A stretch of DNA of 64,000 nucleotides, taken from assembly GCF_934561735.1 (NCBI RefSeq), contig NZ_CAKTGT010000009.1, positions 1 through 64,000 on the forward strand, given 5' to 3'. The notes under the pieces were generated by a model. That model was given only the letters and a program-made list of their open reading frames with translations. It was not told the origin of the DNA and ran no database searches. Each line of letters opens with the position of its first letter. Within the stretch, counting starts at the first letter, position 1. Below, piece by piece: positions 51,113 through 59,567 of this stretch. The translations under genes were made by a program, and so were the position numbers. Source of the stretch: an uncultured Eubacterium sp. GTDB lineage: Bacteria > Bacillota > Clostridia > Oscillospirales > Acutalibacteraceae.

Positions 51113-52270
51113 ATGCCTGAACAAAAGAGAGATTACTATGAAGTGCTCGGTGTACAAAAGGGCGCTACAAATGACGAAATCAAAAAGGCGTTTCGTCAGG
51201 CGGCAAAAAAATATCATCCCGATTTGAACAAGGATGACCCGTCTGCCGCAGAAAAATTTAAGGAATGTAACGAGGCATACTCTGTTTTGTCCGACGCAGA
51301 TAAAAGAGCAAAGTACGACCAGTTCGGTTTTGCAGGTGTTGACCCTAATTATGCGGCAAGCCAAGGCGGATACGGCGGCGGAGCAGGAGGCTTCGGATTT
51401 GACGGCGATATAGACCTCGGCGATATTTTCAGCAGTTTCTTCGGAGGCGGCGGAGGATTCGGCGGCTTTGGCGGCGGCAGAAATCCAAACGCTCCGCAAC
51501 GAGGCAGAGATATTCAAACAACCGTTACCATTTCTTTTGAGGAAGCGGCAAAGGGCTGTAAGAAAACCGTTGAAGTGTCAAAGGTTGAGGATTGCTCACA
51601 GTGTCACGGCACAGGCTGTGCAGAGGGCACAAGCCCTAAAACCTGTACGCAGTGCGGCGGTAGTGGTCATATTACCGTTCAGCAAGGCTCCGGATTTTTC
51701 CAAGTCAGCTCAACAAGACCGTGCCCAACCTGTAACGGTACGGGTAAAATTATCGATAAGCCGTGTACAAAATGTGCCGGCAGAGGCAAGGTACGCAGAA
51801 AAACAAAGGTTGACATCAACATTCCTGCCGGTATTGACAACAATCAGGTTGTTACGGCAAGAGGCTTGGGCGATGCCGGTGTAAACGGCGGACCTGCGGG
51901 CGACCTTAGAGTCGGTGTTATCGTTCAGGACCACAAGGACTTTATCCGTGACGGCTACGATATTCATTACGAAAAACACATCAGCATTGTTGAGGCTTGC
52001 CTCGGCGTTAAGGTGCGTATTCCTACCCTTGACGGCGATGTTGAATATTCCGTTCCGTCGGGAACACAGCCAAACGAAGTGTTCCGCCTCAAGGGCAAAG
52101 GTGTTCAGCGACTTAACAGCGTTGCAAAGGGCGACCTTTATGTTCATATCGTTGTTGACATTCCAAAGTCACTCACCGAGGAACAAAAGAAGTTACTTAA
52201 GGAATTTGACAAATCCTATGTTGCCAATAAGGGCAAGGAAGGCTTCTTTGACAAATTCAAAAAGAAATAA
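51113..52270 (+). CDS. dnaJ: Chaperone DnaJ (Hsp40)
   Basis: 385 aa. J domain 1-70 with HPD (KYHPDLNK), Gly/Phe-rich linker (about 85-125: [15 protein letters not shown]), four zinc-finger repeats [24 protein letters not shown] and CTKCAGRG, then the substrate-binding C-terminus. All parts of a full type I DnaJ are there. Ends the hrcA operon. Confidence 0.97.
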   Translation: MPEQKRDYYEVLGVQKGATNDEIKKAFRQAAKKYHPDLNKDDPSAAEKFKECNEAYSVLSDADKRAKYDQFGFAGVDPNYAASQGGYGGGAGGFGFDGDIDLGDIFSSFFGGGGGFGGFGGGRNPNAPQRGRDIQTTVTISFEEAAKGCKKTVEVSKVEDCSQCHGTGCAEGTSPKTCTQCGGSGHITVQQGSGFFQVSSTRPCPTCNGTGKIIDKPCTKCAGRGKVRRKTKVDINIPAGIDNNQVVTARGLGDAGVNGGPAGDLRVGVIVQDHKDFIRDGYDIHYEKHISIVEACLGVKVRIPTLDGDVEYSVPSGTQPNEVFRLKGKGVQRLNSVAKGDLYVHIVVDIPKSLTEEQKKLLKEFDKSYVANKGKEGFFDKFKKK

Positions 52271-52283
52271 TATTGCAAAGCAA

Positions 52284-52319
52284 AAGACAGAGCCGAATTT
52301 TCGGTCCTGTCTTATTTTA
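52284..52319 (+). terminator. Terminator of the hrcA-dnaJ operon
   Basis: Stem AAGACAG / CTGTCTT extended by CCGAA/TTCGG with an internal mismatch, then ATTTTATTT. It overlaps the stop of the convergent HTH gene. Confidence 0.7.
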
Positions 52320-52554
52320 TTTGCTGTTCAAGATTTTTAAATTCTTCGGTGTCAAAAAATTCCGTTAATGAAATTCCAAGTCCGTCGCATAACATCTTTA
52401 TTGTTACAATTCCGGGATTGTTACTTTTGCCGTACAAAATGTTTTTTAGAGTCGACGGTGGAACTGCGGCTTCGGTTGAAAGCTTATTAATTGACATATT
52501 TTTTATTTCGCACAGTTGATATATTCGGTTTTTTACTGCTGTGTATGTATCCAT
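52312..52554 (-). CDS. XRE-family small transcription regulator
   Basis: 80 aa. HTH NRIYQLCEIKNMSINKLSTEAAVPPSTLKNILYGKSNNPGIVTIKMLCDGLGISLTEFF, one domain only. ATG 52554 is behind AAAAGAG; a TTG two codons earlier is the alternative. Divergent from the zinc-ribbon gene at 52706, so it may control it; a direct repeat TAGGCTATA sits in the shared promoter region. Confidence 0.85.
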   Translation of the reverse strand: MDTYTAVKNRIYQLCEIKNMSINKLSTEAAVPPSTLKNILYGKSNNPGIVTIKMLCDGLGISLTEFFDTEEFKNLEQQIK

Positions 52555-52603
52555 AACCAAGCTCTTTTCACGATATTTATAATTTAATTATAAATAATCG
52601 TTA

Positions 52604-52642
52604 TTGACAAAATAGGCTATATATGATACTATTAGGCTATAA
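52604..52642 (+). promoter_or_regulatory. Promoter of the 52706 gene with direct repeats
   Basis: -35 TTGACA (52604-52609), 17-base spacer, -10 TACTAT (52627-52632). TAGGCTATA occurs at 52613-52621 and again at 52634-52642, 21 bases apart (two turns of the helix), flanking the -10 as an operator pair might. Confidence 0.55.
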
Positions 52643-52705
52643 ATAGACTATTGCTATTTTGCGATTAATTAACAAATTTATAATTTAAACAGAGGAGAGT
52701 ATAAT

Positions 52706-53620
52706 ATGAGGTGTAATAAATGTGGAAAAGAAATTAAAAATGATGAAAGGATTTGCCCTAATTGTGGTTCTTTAGTTGAGAATCAGTGTAAAAATTCAAG
52801 TAATCAATTAATTGATAATAATATTGAGGGGAATTTTGAAAAAACATCTGATGATAATTTAAATAATGGTGAACAAACGAGAAACTTGTTGACTGATAAA
52901 AAGAACCGTACTATATTAGTAATAACTTTATGTGTATTAGTATTTGTAAGTATAATTGTTGCAATTATTACCTCAACTTTGAACAGCGTTGAAGTAGAAA
53001 AAACAAGTAAAAATGTACCAATTACCAAAGAAAGCGTGTCCATAAGTTCTACAGAGAAAGAAACAACCGAAGTTACGACAAAAGTTACAACTGAAACTAC
53101 GCAAGATAATTTGCCGTCTAATGCTATTACTTTTTCAGATTTTAAATATCGAACAAATGGTACACCAATAATGAATCTTGTTTATGATGGATTCAATCCT
53201 ACTGAAAACGCTGGTGAATATAATGGTAATATAGTTTATCGTTCTCAAAGCGGAAATCAAGTTGATTATGGTAGATTTCTTATAGTTGAAGAAAATGAAC
53301 GTGTTATCTTTAATTATGGTCGTATGGAATATGCAGAATATATTGACTTGATTGAACCGTCTGAAATATATGATTTTTTTGTTTTGAGTGCGTTATCTTG
53401 TTGTGCACCGTTAATATTTGGTGACACATATGTTAGCGAAAATGATTTATCAGAATTAAAAAATTCCCTTAATAGTAAAGCGGACAGCAGTGATCCCTAT
53501 AAATTTATTCTATATGGTGAAAAAAATGATGTTGAATATAAAATAAATATTAATTTAAGATATTCTTCTGTGGTGTTTTCCTGTTATCCTGCAGAGTATA
53601 GTTCTCGATTTAGTGAATAG
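52706..53620 (+). CDS. Zinc-ribbon membrane protein of unknown function
   Basis: 304 aa. N-terminal zinc ribbon (CNKCGKEIKNDERICPNCGSLV, residues 3-24), hydrophilic Asn-rich linker, one membrane helix (TILVITLCVLVFVSIIVAIIT) and a Thr/Glu-rich stalk (SSTEKETTEVTTKVTTETT), then a 170-residue outside domain with no family match. Unlike its neighbours it is AT-rich (many aat, gat and tta codons), possibly acquired. Shares the N-terminal zinc-ribbon-plus-membrane plan with genes at 58863 and 59568. Confidence 0.75.
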   Translation: MRCNKCGKEIKNDERICPNCGSLVENQCKNSSNQLIDNNIEGNFEKTSDDNLNNGEQTRNLLTDKKNRTILVITLCVLVFVSIIVAIITSTLNSVEVEKTSKNVPITKESVSISSTEKETTEVTTKVTTETTQDNLPSNAITFSDFKYRTNGTPIMNLVYDGFNPTENAGEYNGNIVYRSQSGNQVDYGRFLIVEENERVIFNYGRMEYAEYIDLIEPSEIYDFFVLSALSCCAPLIFGDTYVSENDLSELKNSLNSKADSSDPYKFILYGEKNDVEYKININLRYSSVVFSCYPAEYSSRFSE

Positions 53621-53657
53621 GATACATTTATGTAAAGTATATATGTGTGTTGAATAG

Positions 53658-53692
53658 ATAAGACAGAACTTTATGCTCTGTCTTATTTTTTT
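53658..53692. terminator. Terminator after the zinc-ribbon gene
   Basis: Stem ATAAGACAGA / TCTGTCTTAT with 9-base loop and run of seven T; it reaches the stop codon of the convergent gene at 53683. Confidence 0.75.
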
Positions 53693-54183
53693 GTAAAATC
53701 TGTGATTTTTGAGAGTTTTATATGCTTCTTTGCATCGGATATGTTGCGGTAAACGGTTAAATCTTCGCTTTCAATTTGATTATTTAATTGCTTTTTGAAG
53801 TTGCCGTTATTGATTGAATTTACAAATTCCGTAAGGGTGTATTGCAGGTCGTAAGCCGTTTGCAATTCGGTATTAATATAGCATATATGTTTGTTTGATT
53901 CAGTATCGGGGAAGTCGTTTATAACGGCGTAAACGCCGTTTTCGTCGGATGCAAAAATGTTTATATAAGGTATGGCATAAATTTTCGTTGAGCAGTCCTG
54001 TTCATCAAGAAAAAAGTTTATGCCGTATTTTTCTTTTGCCGTGTTTATAAAATGTGAATCGTCCCCGTCTGCAATCGGTGTTGCGATTTTTCCGCAAGTT
54101 ATAAATTCGTCATTCTTTGAATTTATGAAATAAGCGGAGCAATCATCAAAAAATATTTCACTTGTATCAATGTAGTAAATCAT
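53683..54183 (-). CDS. Hypothetical protein
   Basis: 166 aa, soluble, acidic: starts MIYYIDTSEIFFDDCSAYF, then ITCGKIATPIADGDDSHFINTAKEKYGINFFLDEQD and a basic tail. No family recognised. ATG 54183 is behind AAGGATG. Upstream region to 54414 has no other gene; the lysis-type genes begin there. Confidence 0.65.
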   Translation of the reverse strand: MIYYIDTSEIFFDDCSAYFINSKNDEFITCGKIATPIADGDDSHFINTAKEKYGINFFLDEQDCSTKIYAIPYINIFASDENGVYAVINDFPDTESNKHICYINTELQTAYDLQYTLTEFVNSINNGNFKKQLNNQIESEDLTVYRNISDAKKHIKLSKITDFTKK

Positions 54184-54414
54184 AGGTTTAACATCCTTGT
54201 ATCGTTGTGATTTAATTATAAATTTTATTGTGATTAAAAGCAAGTTTAAAATTTTTTTGCCGTTTTGGGCGTTTTTATAGGCTTTATGCTCTATATGTTA
54301 AATACCTGTTGTCCGCAAAATAACACGCTTGGTTGCAGGGGCATATTATGTAGTGTAATATGGAAGTTGTCCCCGGAGGTGCAAGGCACCTTTAGTTAAG
54401 AAAGGAGCGAAAGC

Positions 54415-54717
54415 GTGAACGGCTTGGCACAAACAATTATAACCGCTGGTGCGGTGGTGACAGCCTGTCTTACGGTTTTCGGCGTGGGGAGGTCGTTTGC
54501 AAAATATCTTTGTTCCGTTAAGGATAGGGCACGCACCCGTGCCGAACATTCCACGGCTCAGGACAAAGACATTGCAAGGCTGAAAGAAGAAAATCAGCTT
54601 ATTTGCTACGGACTTTCCGCCGCACTTGACGGTTTGGAGCAACTCGGTGCAAACCACTCCGTACCGATTGCAAAAAACAAATTGCAAAAGTATTTAAACG
54701 AACAGGCACATAAGTAA
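54415..54717 (+). CDS. Phage-like small membrane protein of lysis module
   Basis: 100 aa. One membrane segment at the N-terminus (LAQTIITAGAVVTACLTVFGVG), then a charged coiled region (KDKDIARLKEENQLICYGLSAALDGLEQLG). Similar small proteins sit before holins in Firmicutes phages. GTG 54415 follows AAAGGAGC. A small hairpin AGGTGC/GCACCT lies 30 bases upstream. Start of a three-gene set with holin and endolysin. Confidence 0.7.
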   Translation: MNGLAQTIITAGAVVTACLTVFGVGRSFAKYLCSVKDRARTRAEHSTAQDKDIARLKEENQLICYGLSAALDGLEQLGANHSVPIAKNKLQKYLNEQAHK

Positions 54718-54763
54718 TATTATCAGCCTGACAACTTGAATTTTATTTTACGGGAGGCAAACA

Positions 54764-54973
54764 ATGATTTGTACCAAAACAACACTCAAAAGGGCGGCAA
54801 GAACCTTTGTTCAGTCCGCTCTTGCATACATCACGGTTAATGTGGTGTATATTAATTTTACAGATGATAAGGTAAGCGTAAAATCCGCTGTAACCGGTTT
54901 GGTTGTAGCCGCCGTGTCGGCAGGAATTTCCGCTGTTATGAATCTTGAAAAGAAAGACGGTGATTGCAAGTGA
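54764..54973 (+). CDS. Putative holin
   Basis: 69 aa, small, two hydrophobic segments (FVQSALAYITVNVVYINF and AVTGLVVAAVSAGISAVMNL) and a charged tail (EKKDGDCK), like r1t-type holins: they open the membrane for the endolysin. GGGAGG site. Overlaps the amidase start (GTGA). Confidence 0.7.
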   Translation: MICTKTTLKRAARTFVQSALAYITVNVVYINFTDDKVSVKSAVTGLVVAAVSAGISAVMNLEKKDGDCK

Positions 54974-55590
54974 CCTTTAATAAATGGGTAAAGGAAAACC
55001 TCGGCAAAGGCATTGACTACGACGGCACATACGGCGTGCAATGCGTTGACCTTGCTAAGCATTATATTAAAAATGTGCTTGGCGTAACACCGCAAAGTAT
55101 CGGTAATGCCATTGAATATTACAACAAGCGTAAAACGAGCGAATACCTCACAAAGAATTTTAAGTGGATTGACAACACGGCGGAGTTTATCCCGAAAAAA
55201 GGCGACCTTTGCGTGTTCACATCAAAAAGCGGCAACGGTCACATTTCCGTTGCAACGGGCGAGGGAACGACCTCGTATTTTTATTCTTACGACCAAAATT
55301 TTCCAAAAGCAAAGCACGAGCCTATGACTAAAATTAAGCACAGCTACACTTCGTTTTTGGGCGTTCTTCGTCCTAAAAAGAAGAAAAACACATCTTCAAA
55401 ATACTTCAAAGCCTATAAGGGCGACAGCGAAAGTATTGTTGACGCACTTGAAGCAATAGGTGCAAAAAGTGATTTTTCTTATCGCAAAAAGATTGCACAG
55501 GTAAACGGAATTAGCCGTTATTCCGGCACGCCCGAACAAAATGAAAAAATGCTCCGCTTGCTTAAAACAGGCAAACTTATAAAGCCGTAA
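54970..55590 (+). CDS. CHAP-type endolysin
   Basis: 206 aa. CHAP domain in the first 130 residues: YGVQCVDLAKHYIKN has the catalytic Cys, and GNGHISVATGEG the His. CHAP enzymes cut peptidoglycan peptide cross-bridges or amide bonds. The C-terminal 70 residues (YFKAYKGDSESIVDALEAIGAKSDFSYRKKIAQVNGISRYSGTPEQNEKMLRLLKTGKLIKP) look like the wall-binding CW_7/LysM-like repeat (ends GKLIKP). Start GTG 54970 overlaps the holin stop. It is 20 kb from the capsid genes. Confidence 0.88.
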   Translation: MTFNKWVKENLGKGIDYDGTYGVQCVDLAKHYIKNVLGVTPQSIGNAIEYYNKRKTSEYLTKNFKWIDNTAEFIPKKGDLCVFTSKSGNGHISVATGEGTTSYFYSYDQNFPKAKHEPMTKIKHSYTSFLGVLRPKKKKNTSSKYFKAYKGDSESIVDALEAIGAKSDFSYRKKIAQVNGISRYSGTPEQNEKMLRLLKTGKLIKP

Positions 55591-55594
55591 AAAT

Positions 55595-55628
55595 AACCCC
55601 ACCGATACACAAATCGGTGGGGTTTACT
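55595..55628 (+). terminator. Terminator after lysis module
   Basis: Perfect 12-bp stem AACCCCACCGAT / ATCGGTGGGGTT, loop ACACAA, then T-rich. It separates the module from the convergent PqqD-like gene. Confidence 0.85.
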
Positions 55629-55636
55629 TGTTTTGT

Positions 55637-55903
55637 TTATTCTTCTATAAGATTGTTTTCTCTCAGCATTGCCACAAATTTTTCTACATCGGCTTTTGCC
55701 TTTTCTTCGTCAACCTCGTATTCCGAGGTAACCTTTTTTACCACTTCGTCAACGGTTGTGTCCTTTAACAAAGCGTTCCAAAAAAACGCACCGCTGTCAT
55801 TCAGGGTAATCATTCCGTTGAATATTCTTTCGGCATTGCCGACAGGAACAACTATGTTTGAGCCTGCAATATTGCGTATGGTGAAGCCTTTTTTAATTTT
55901 CAT
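55637..55903 (-). CDS. PqqD-like (RRE-type) small protein
   Basis: 88 aa. MKIKKGFTIRNIAGSNIVVPVG, ITLNDSGAFFWNALLKDTTVDEVVKKVTSEYEVDEEKAKADVEKFVAMLRENNLIEE. This is the PqqD fold (winged helix, LNxxxaxIW pattern), the RiPP recognition element that holds precursor peptides for radical SAM enzymes. No radical SAM or precursor gene is next to it, so its partner is unknown. Its ATG overlaps the stop of the previous gene (TGATG). Confidence 0.8.
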   Translation of the reverse strand: MKIKKGFTIRNIAGSNIVVPVGNAERIFNGMITLNDSGAFFWNALLKDTTVDEVVKKVTSEYEVDEEKAKADVEKFVAMLRENNLIEE

Positions 55904-56154
55904 CAGCCTTTAAGACCTCTTTCCTGTCTGTCCATATCTTCAATTACAATATCGTAAATTTCGCCGAGGCTTCTGCAATATTCCAAAACCTTCCACGGCT
56001 CGTTGGTGTGATAGTGGATTTTGATTAAATCTTCATCACCGACTGCGATAAGGCAATCACCTTTGAAGTGCTCCACAAAGTAATCGTTGATTGCGTCCTC
56101 GTCAAGGTCTGTGCCCTCAATGAGAAGCTGAGTGTCGTATCTGTATTCAAGCAT
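55903..56154 (-). CDS. Stand-alone FakA-C-like domain protein
   Basis: 83 aa. YDTQLLIEGTDLDEDAINDYFVEHFKGDCLIAVGDEDLIKIHYHTNEPWKVLEYCRSLGEIYDIVIEDMDRQERGL resembles the last domain of the fatty-acid kinase FakA/DAK-like proteins (GDxxVxGDxDLxKVHxHTxxPxxVL...I.NM..Q). It appears alone without kinase domains. May bind a partner such as a DegV/FakB protein; unproven. Start ATG 56154; 17 bases from the metY stop. Confidence 0.7.
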   Translation of the reverse strand: MLEYRYDTQLLIEGTDLDEDAINDYFVEHFKGDCLIAVGDEDLIKIHYHTNEPWKVLEYCRSLGEIYDIVIEDMDRQERGLKG

Positions 56155-56171
56155 TGTAAAATCTCCTTTGG

Positions 56172-57440
56172 TTAAATTTTGTTGAGTGCTTGTTCGATGT
56201 CTGCGATGATGTCCTCTGCAGCTTCAATACCGCAGGAAAATCTTACCAAGTCAGGTGTTACACCGCATTCTGCGAGCTGTTCATCTGTCAACTGACGGTG
56301 AGTTGTTGATGCAGGGTGCAGGCAACATGTTCTTGCGTCTGCAACATGGGTAACAACTGCCGCAAGTTCAAGGCTGTCCATAAATGTTGTTGCCGCATTT
56401 CTGCCGCCTTTAACTCCAAACGAAACTACACCGCAGGTGCCGTTTGGCATATATTTTTGAGCAAGTGCATATTGGCTGTCGTTTGGAAGCATTGCACATT
56501 TTACCCATTCGATTTTTGGATGATTTTCAAGATATTCTGCAACCTTTTTTGCGTTTTCGCAATGTCTTTGCATTCTCAAATGGAGTGATTCAAGACCGAC
56601 ATTTAAAAGGAATGCTTCGTTTGGTGACTGAACAGAACCCAAATCTCTCATAAGCTGAACGGTTGCCTTTGTGATGTATGCACCTTTGCCGAATGTGTCG
56701 GTGTAAACAACGCCGTGGTAGCTGTCGTCGGGAGTTGTGAGTCCCGGATATTTGTCGTTTTGAGTCCAGTCAAAATTACCGCTGTCAACGATTGCACCGC
56801 CGATTGTTGATGCGTGACCCTCCATATATTTTGTTGTTGAATGTGTAACAATGTCAACGCCGAAATCAAACACACGGCAGTTGATAGGTGTTGCAAATGT
56901 GTTGTCAACGATGAGCGGAATTCCGTTCTTGTGAGCAACCTTTGCAAATGTTTCAATGTCCAAAATGTCGAGGCTTGGGTTAGAAATTGTTTCGCCGAAA
57001 ATAGCCTTTGTGTTTGGCTTGATGGCAGCTTGTATTTCTTCTTCCGTTGCAGTCGGTGAAACAAAGGTAAAGTCAATTCCGAGCTTTCTCATTGTAACAT
57101 TGAAAAGATTGAATGTGCCGCCGTAAATTGCAGATGATGACACAATGTGGTCGCCTGCCTGTGCAATGTTGAATACTGCGTAGAAGTTTGCCGCCTGACC
57201 CGAGCCTGTGAGCATTCCTGCCACACCGCCCTCAAGAGCCGCAATTTTTGACGCAACATTGTCGCAGGTTGGGTTTTGAAGTCGTGAATAAAAATATCCG
57301 CTTTTTTTCAAATCGAAAAGGTCGCCCATCTCGGCACTGCTGTCGTATTTGAATGTTGTTGATTGAACAATCGGTATAACTCTCGGTTCACCGTTTTTTG
57401 GTTTGTATGTGCCTTGCACACAAATTGTATCAAGTTTCAT
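56172..57440 (-). CDS. metY: O-acetylhomoserine sulfhydrylase-type PLP enzyme
   Basis: 422 aa. Cys/Met metabolism PLP fold: GEPRVIPIVQSTTFKYDSSAEMGDLF, YSRLQNPTCDNVASKIAALEGG, and PLP lysine in THSTTKYMEGHA. Longer than MetB/MetC with inserts typical of MetY. It makes homocysteine from O-acetylhomoserine and sulfide. ATG 57440 is behind GAGAGGAAAA. Downstream are the FakA-C and PqqD-like genes, likely co-transcribed. Confidence 0.9.
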   Translation of the reverse strand: MKLDTICVQGTYKPKNGEPRVIPIVQSTTFKYDSSAEMGDLFDLKKSGYFYSRLQNPTCDNVASKIAALEGGVAGMLTGSGQAANFYAVFNIAQAGDHIVSSSAIYGGTFNLFNVTMRKLGIDFTFVSPTATEEEIQAAIKPNTKAIFGETISNPSLDILDIETFAKVAHKNGIPLIVDNTFATPINCRVFDFGVDIVTHSTTKYMEGHASTIGGAIVDSGNFDWTQNDKYPGLTTPDDSYHGVVYTDTFGKGAYITKATVQLMRDLGSVQSPNEAFLLNVGLESLHLRMQRHCENAKKVAEYLENHPKIEWVKCAMLPNDSQYALAQKYMPNGTCGVVSFGVKGGRNAATTFMDSLELAAVVTHVADARTCCLHPASTTHRQLTDEQLAECGVTPDLVRFSCGIEAAEDIIADIEQALNKI

Positions 57441-57468
57441 ATTATTTTTCCTCTCTGCAAATGATAAC

Positions 57469-58227
57469 TTAAATGTTTTTGTTATATATAATTCGCAGTC
57501 CGTCAATCAAAAGATTTTCATCAATTATCATATCGTGACTGCAATTTTTTGCTATTGATTTTCCGAGTCCGCCTGTAACAACAACCGTTGCTTTTTCGCC
57601 AAGCTCCTGTTCAAATTTGTCAATAAGTCCGTCAAGCATACATGCCGTGCCGATTACACAACCGGATTGCATACTCTCGATTGAATTTGTGCCTATGATT
57701 TTTTTCGGTGCCGCTATGTCAATCTGCGGAAGCAAAGCCGCATCTGCCGATAAGGCATTGATGGATGTTTTAACACCTGTTGTGATTGTTCCGCCCAAAA
57801 AGTTACCGTCTTTGTCGAGCACCGAGCCTGTTGTAGCTGTGCCCAGGTCAAAGATGATGGTTGGTTGCGGATATTTTTCTTTTGCCGCAACTGCCGCAAC
57901 AACAAGGTCTGCACCAAGCTGTGCCGGGTCATCGATTTTTATTGAAAGCCCTGTTTTTACACCCGGACCGACTACGATGGCATTTACATTACACACGGTC
58001 AAAATGGCTTTCTTCAGTGTGCGCATAAGTGCCGGCACAACGGACGAAATAATTGCACCGTCAATCTCCGTTGCTTTGTGTATGCTCAAAAACGAATATA
58101 TTTTCATTGCACATTCGTCTTCTGTTTCATATATATTGGTTGAAAATCTGCCGGATTTAACAAGCTTGTCACCGTCTAAAATACCCAAAACGATGTTTGT
58201 GTTGCCGACATCAACTGCAAGTAACAT
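57469..58227 (-). CDS. coaX: Type III pantothenate kinase
   Basis: 252 aa. LLAVDVGNTNIVLGILDGD, SSVVPAL, KIDDPAQLGADLVVAAVAA and FDLGTATTGSVLDKDGNFLGGTITTGVKTSINALS are the CoaX motifs; phosphorylates pantothenate at the start of CoA synthesis. ATG 58227 has GAGG 8 bases upstream, better than ATG 58233. 28 bases before metY. Confidence 0.95.
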   Translation of the reverse strand: MLLAVDVGNTNIVLGILDGDKLVKSGRFSTNIYETEDECAMKIYSFLSIHKATEIDGAIISSVVPALMRTLKKAILTVCNVNAIVVGPGVKTGLSIKIDDPAQLGADLVVAAVAAKEKYPQPTIIFDLGTATTGSVLDKDGNFLGGTITTGVKTSINALSADAALLPQIDIAAPKKIIGTNSIESMQSGCVIGTACMLDGLIDKFEQELGEKATVVVTGGLGKSIAKNCSHDMIIDENLLIDGLRIIYNKNI

Positions 58228-58345
58228 ATCCATTACCTCGCTTTACTGTATATCTTTATTATTTTACCATATATTCATAGCTTTGTAAAATACAAAATTA
58301 TAAACTTTTTGTTGCAAAAGCCGTGTGCTGTGCCGTATAAAATTT

Positions 58346-58384
58346 AAAGCCTGCCGCACTTTAATTTGTCGTGCGGTAGGCTTT
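58346..58384 (-). terminator. Terminator of the 58407-60998 operon
   Basis: Stem of 14 bp (one G-U), AAAGCCTGCCGCAC and GTGCGGTAGGCTTT with an 11-base loop. On the minus strand the T-rich tail (TTTAAATTTT) follows, so it ends the operon coming from 60998. Confidence 0.75.
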
Positions 58385-58406
58385 TTGTTTCGCAGTATTA
58401 AAATTT

Positions 58407-58853
58407 TTATCCGAAAACGTTAATTTTCCATTTATTGTTTTCTTTTACCATTTTTACCGTTTCATCGCTGTCTGATGAAACTGAAAATGCGTTTACTGTC
58501 ATGTTTAATTTTACTGTGGCGTTATCACCGTTTACCTCGATTGATTTAATATCAAATTCCACAAGGTCTTTTCCGGATTCTATTGAGCTTAATGAAAATC
58601 CAAGACCGAGCATATCTGTAATATTAACAAAACTGCCGACCAATCCCAATGACCCTTTTACCATTGCAGCACTTTTAGAATCTAAACAATCACACAAAGC
58701 GTCCGAATCACCGGCACTGTATGCTGTTGCATAGTTATTTAGGCATTCGGTTATTTGTTCTTCGTCGGTCTTATATACTTGGGTAAAATAGTAATATGAG
58801 CCGCCGCCAAGCATTACTAAAAGAGCACATATTACGGCTATTGCTTTTTTCAT
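58407..58853 (-). CDS. Secreted or membrane-anchored DUF4878/NTF2-like protein
   Basis: 148 aa. N-terminal membrane anchor (AIAVICALLVMLGGGSYYYF), then a small alpha-beta domain (TDEEQITECLNNYATAYSAGDSDALCDCLDSKSAAMVKG..., VNGDNATVKLNMTVNAFS, MVKENNKWKINVFG) of NTF2-like build. Faces the outside. Last of three genes reading from 60998; the upstream zinc-ribbon gene stops 9 bases earlier. Confidence 0.75.
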   Translation of the reverse strand: MKKAIAVICALLVMLGGGSYYYFTQVYKTDEEQITECLNNYATAYSAGDSDALCDCLDSKSAAMVKGSLGLVGSFVNITDMLGLGFSLSSIESGKDLVEFDIKSIEVNGDNATVKLNMTVNAFSVSSDSDETVKMVKENNKWKINVFG

Positions 58854-58862
58854 TGTTTCCCC

Positions 58863-59555
58863 TTAATTTTGATTAGCGTTTGTTGATAATATTTTGTTAG
58901 GTATTGATGTATACAGCAAGATGTTCAAAATAAGTACTATGATTGTTATAATACTGAATACTATATAACCGCTTGCACTTGATGTAAGCGAAAATGCTCC
59001 GCTGGCAATAGTGTCTTGAGTTTCGTTATACATAAATCTTGTAATAGCAATATGAACTACATCATTTAAAAATATTGTTATTATAAGCGGAATCCAGTTG
59101 CCTAAGCTTCCTTTCTTTTTCAATACCGTTTTGATTATACAAAACGCCATACTTGCAAGCGTTAAAAGGACAGCGACGACAATAATTGTCTGACCGATTG
59201 TTAAAATACTTGTTGTTTCCGAATAGTCTTTTAGCTTTTTTAAAGCTCCGTATACGGAATACGAACCTTCTGAAATAAATATATCATATGATATTACTTT
59301 GGCTTTGTTCAACAAAAGGTTTATGATTACCATTAAAATAGAAAACGCACCAAATGCTATTTTGATAATTGTGCCTTTATCTAAGCTTTTTATTTTTTCG
59401 GATGCCTCTGTGATATTGGCGTTTGGCAAATTTTTTGGCAAATTTATATTTTTAATTTTATCGCCTATATCAAATGAATTTCCTACTTTTGCACCGCAGT
59501 TAGTGCAAAATTTTGCACTATCGTTAAGTTCTTTTCCACATTTTTGACAAAACAT
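58863..59555 (-). CDS. Zinc-ribbon multi-pass membrane protein
   Basis: 230 aa. Zinc ribbon FCQKCGKELNDSAKFCTNCGAKVG (residues 2-25), then four hydrophobic segments (IIKIAFGAFSILMVIINLLL, IIVVAVLLTLASMAFCIIKTV and two more). Function unknown; often linked to stress or envelope functions. Operon with the genes at 58407 and 59568. Confidence 0.8.
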   Translation of the reverse strand: MFCQKCGKELNDSAKFCTNCGAKVGNSFDIGDKIKNINLPKNLPNANITEASEKIKSLDKGTIIKIAFGAFSILMVIINLLLNKAKVISYDIFISEGSYSVYGALKKLKDYSETTSILTIGQTIIVVAVLLTLASMAFCIIKTVLKKKGSLGNWIPLIITIFLNDVVHIAITRFMYNETQDTIASGAFSLTSSASGYIVFSIITIIVLILNILLYTSIPNKILSTNANQN

Positions 59556-59567
59556 ATTTTTCCTCCA

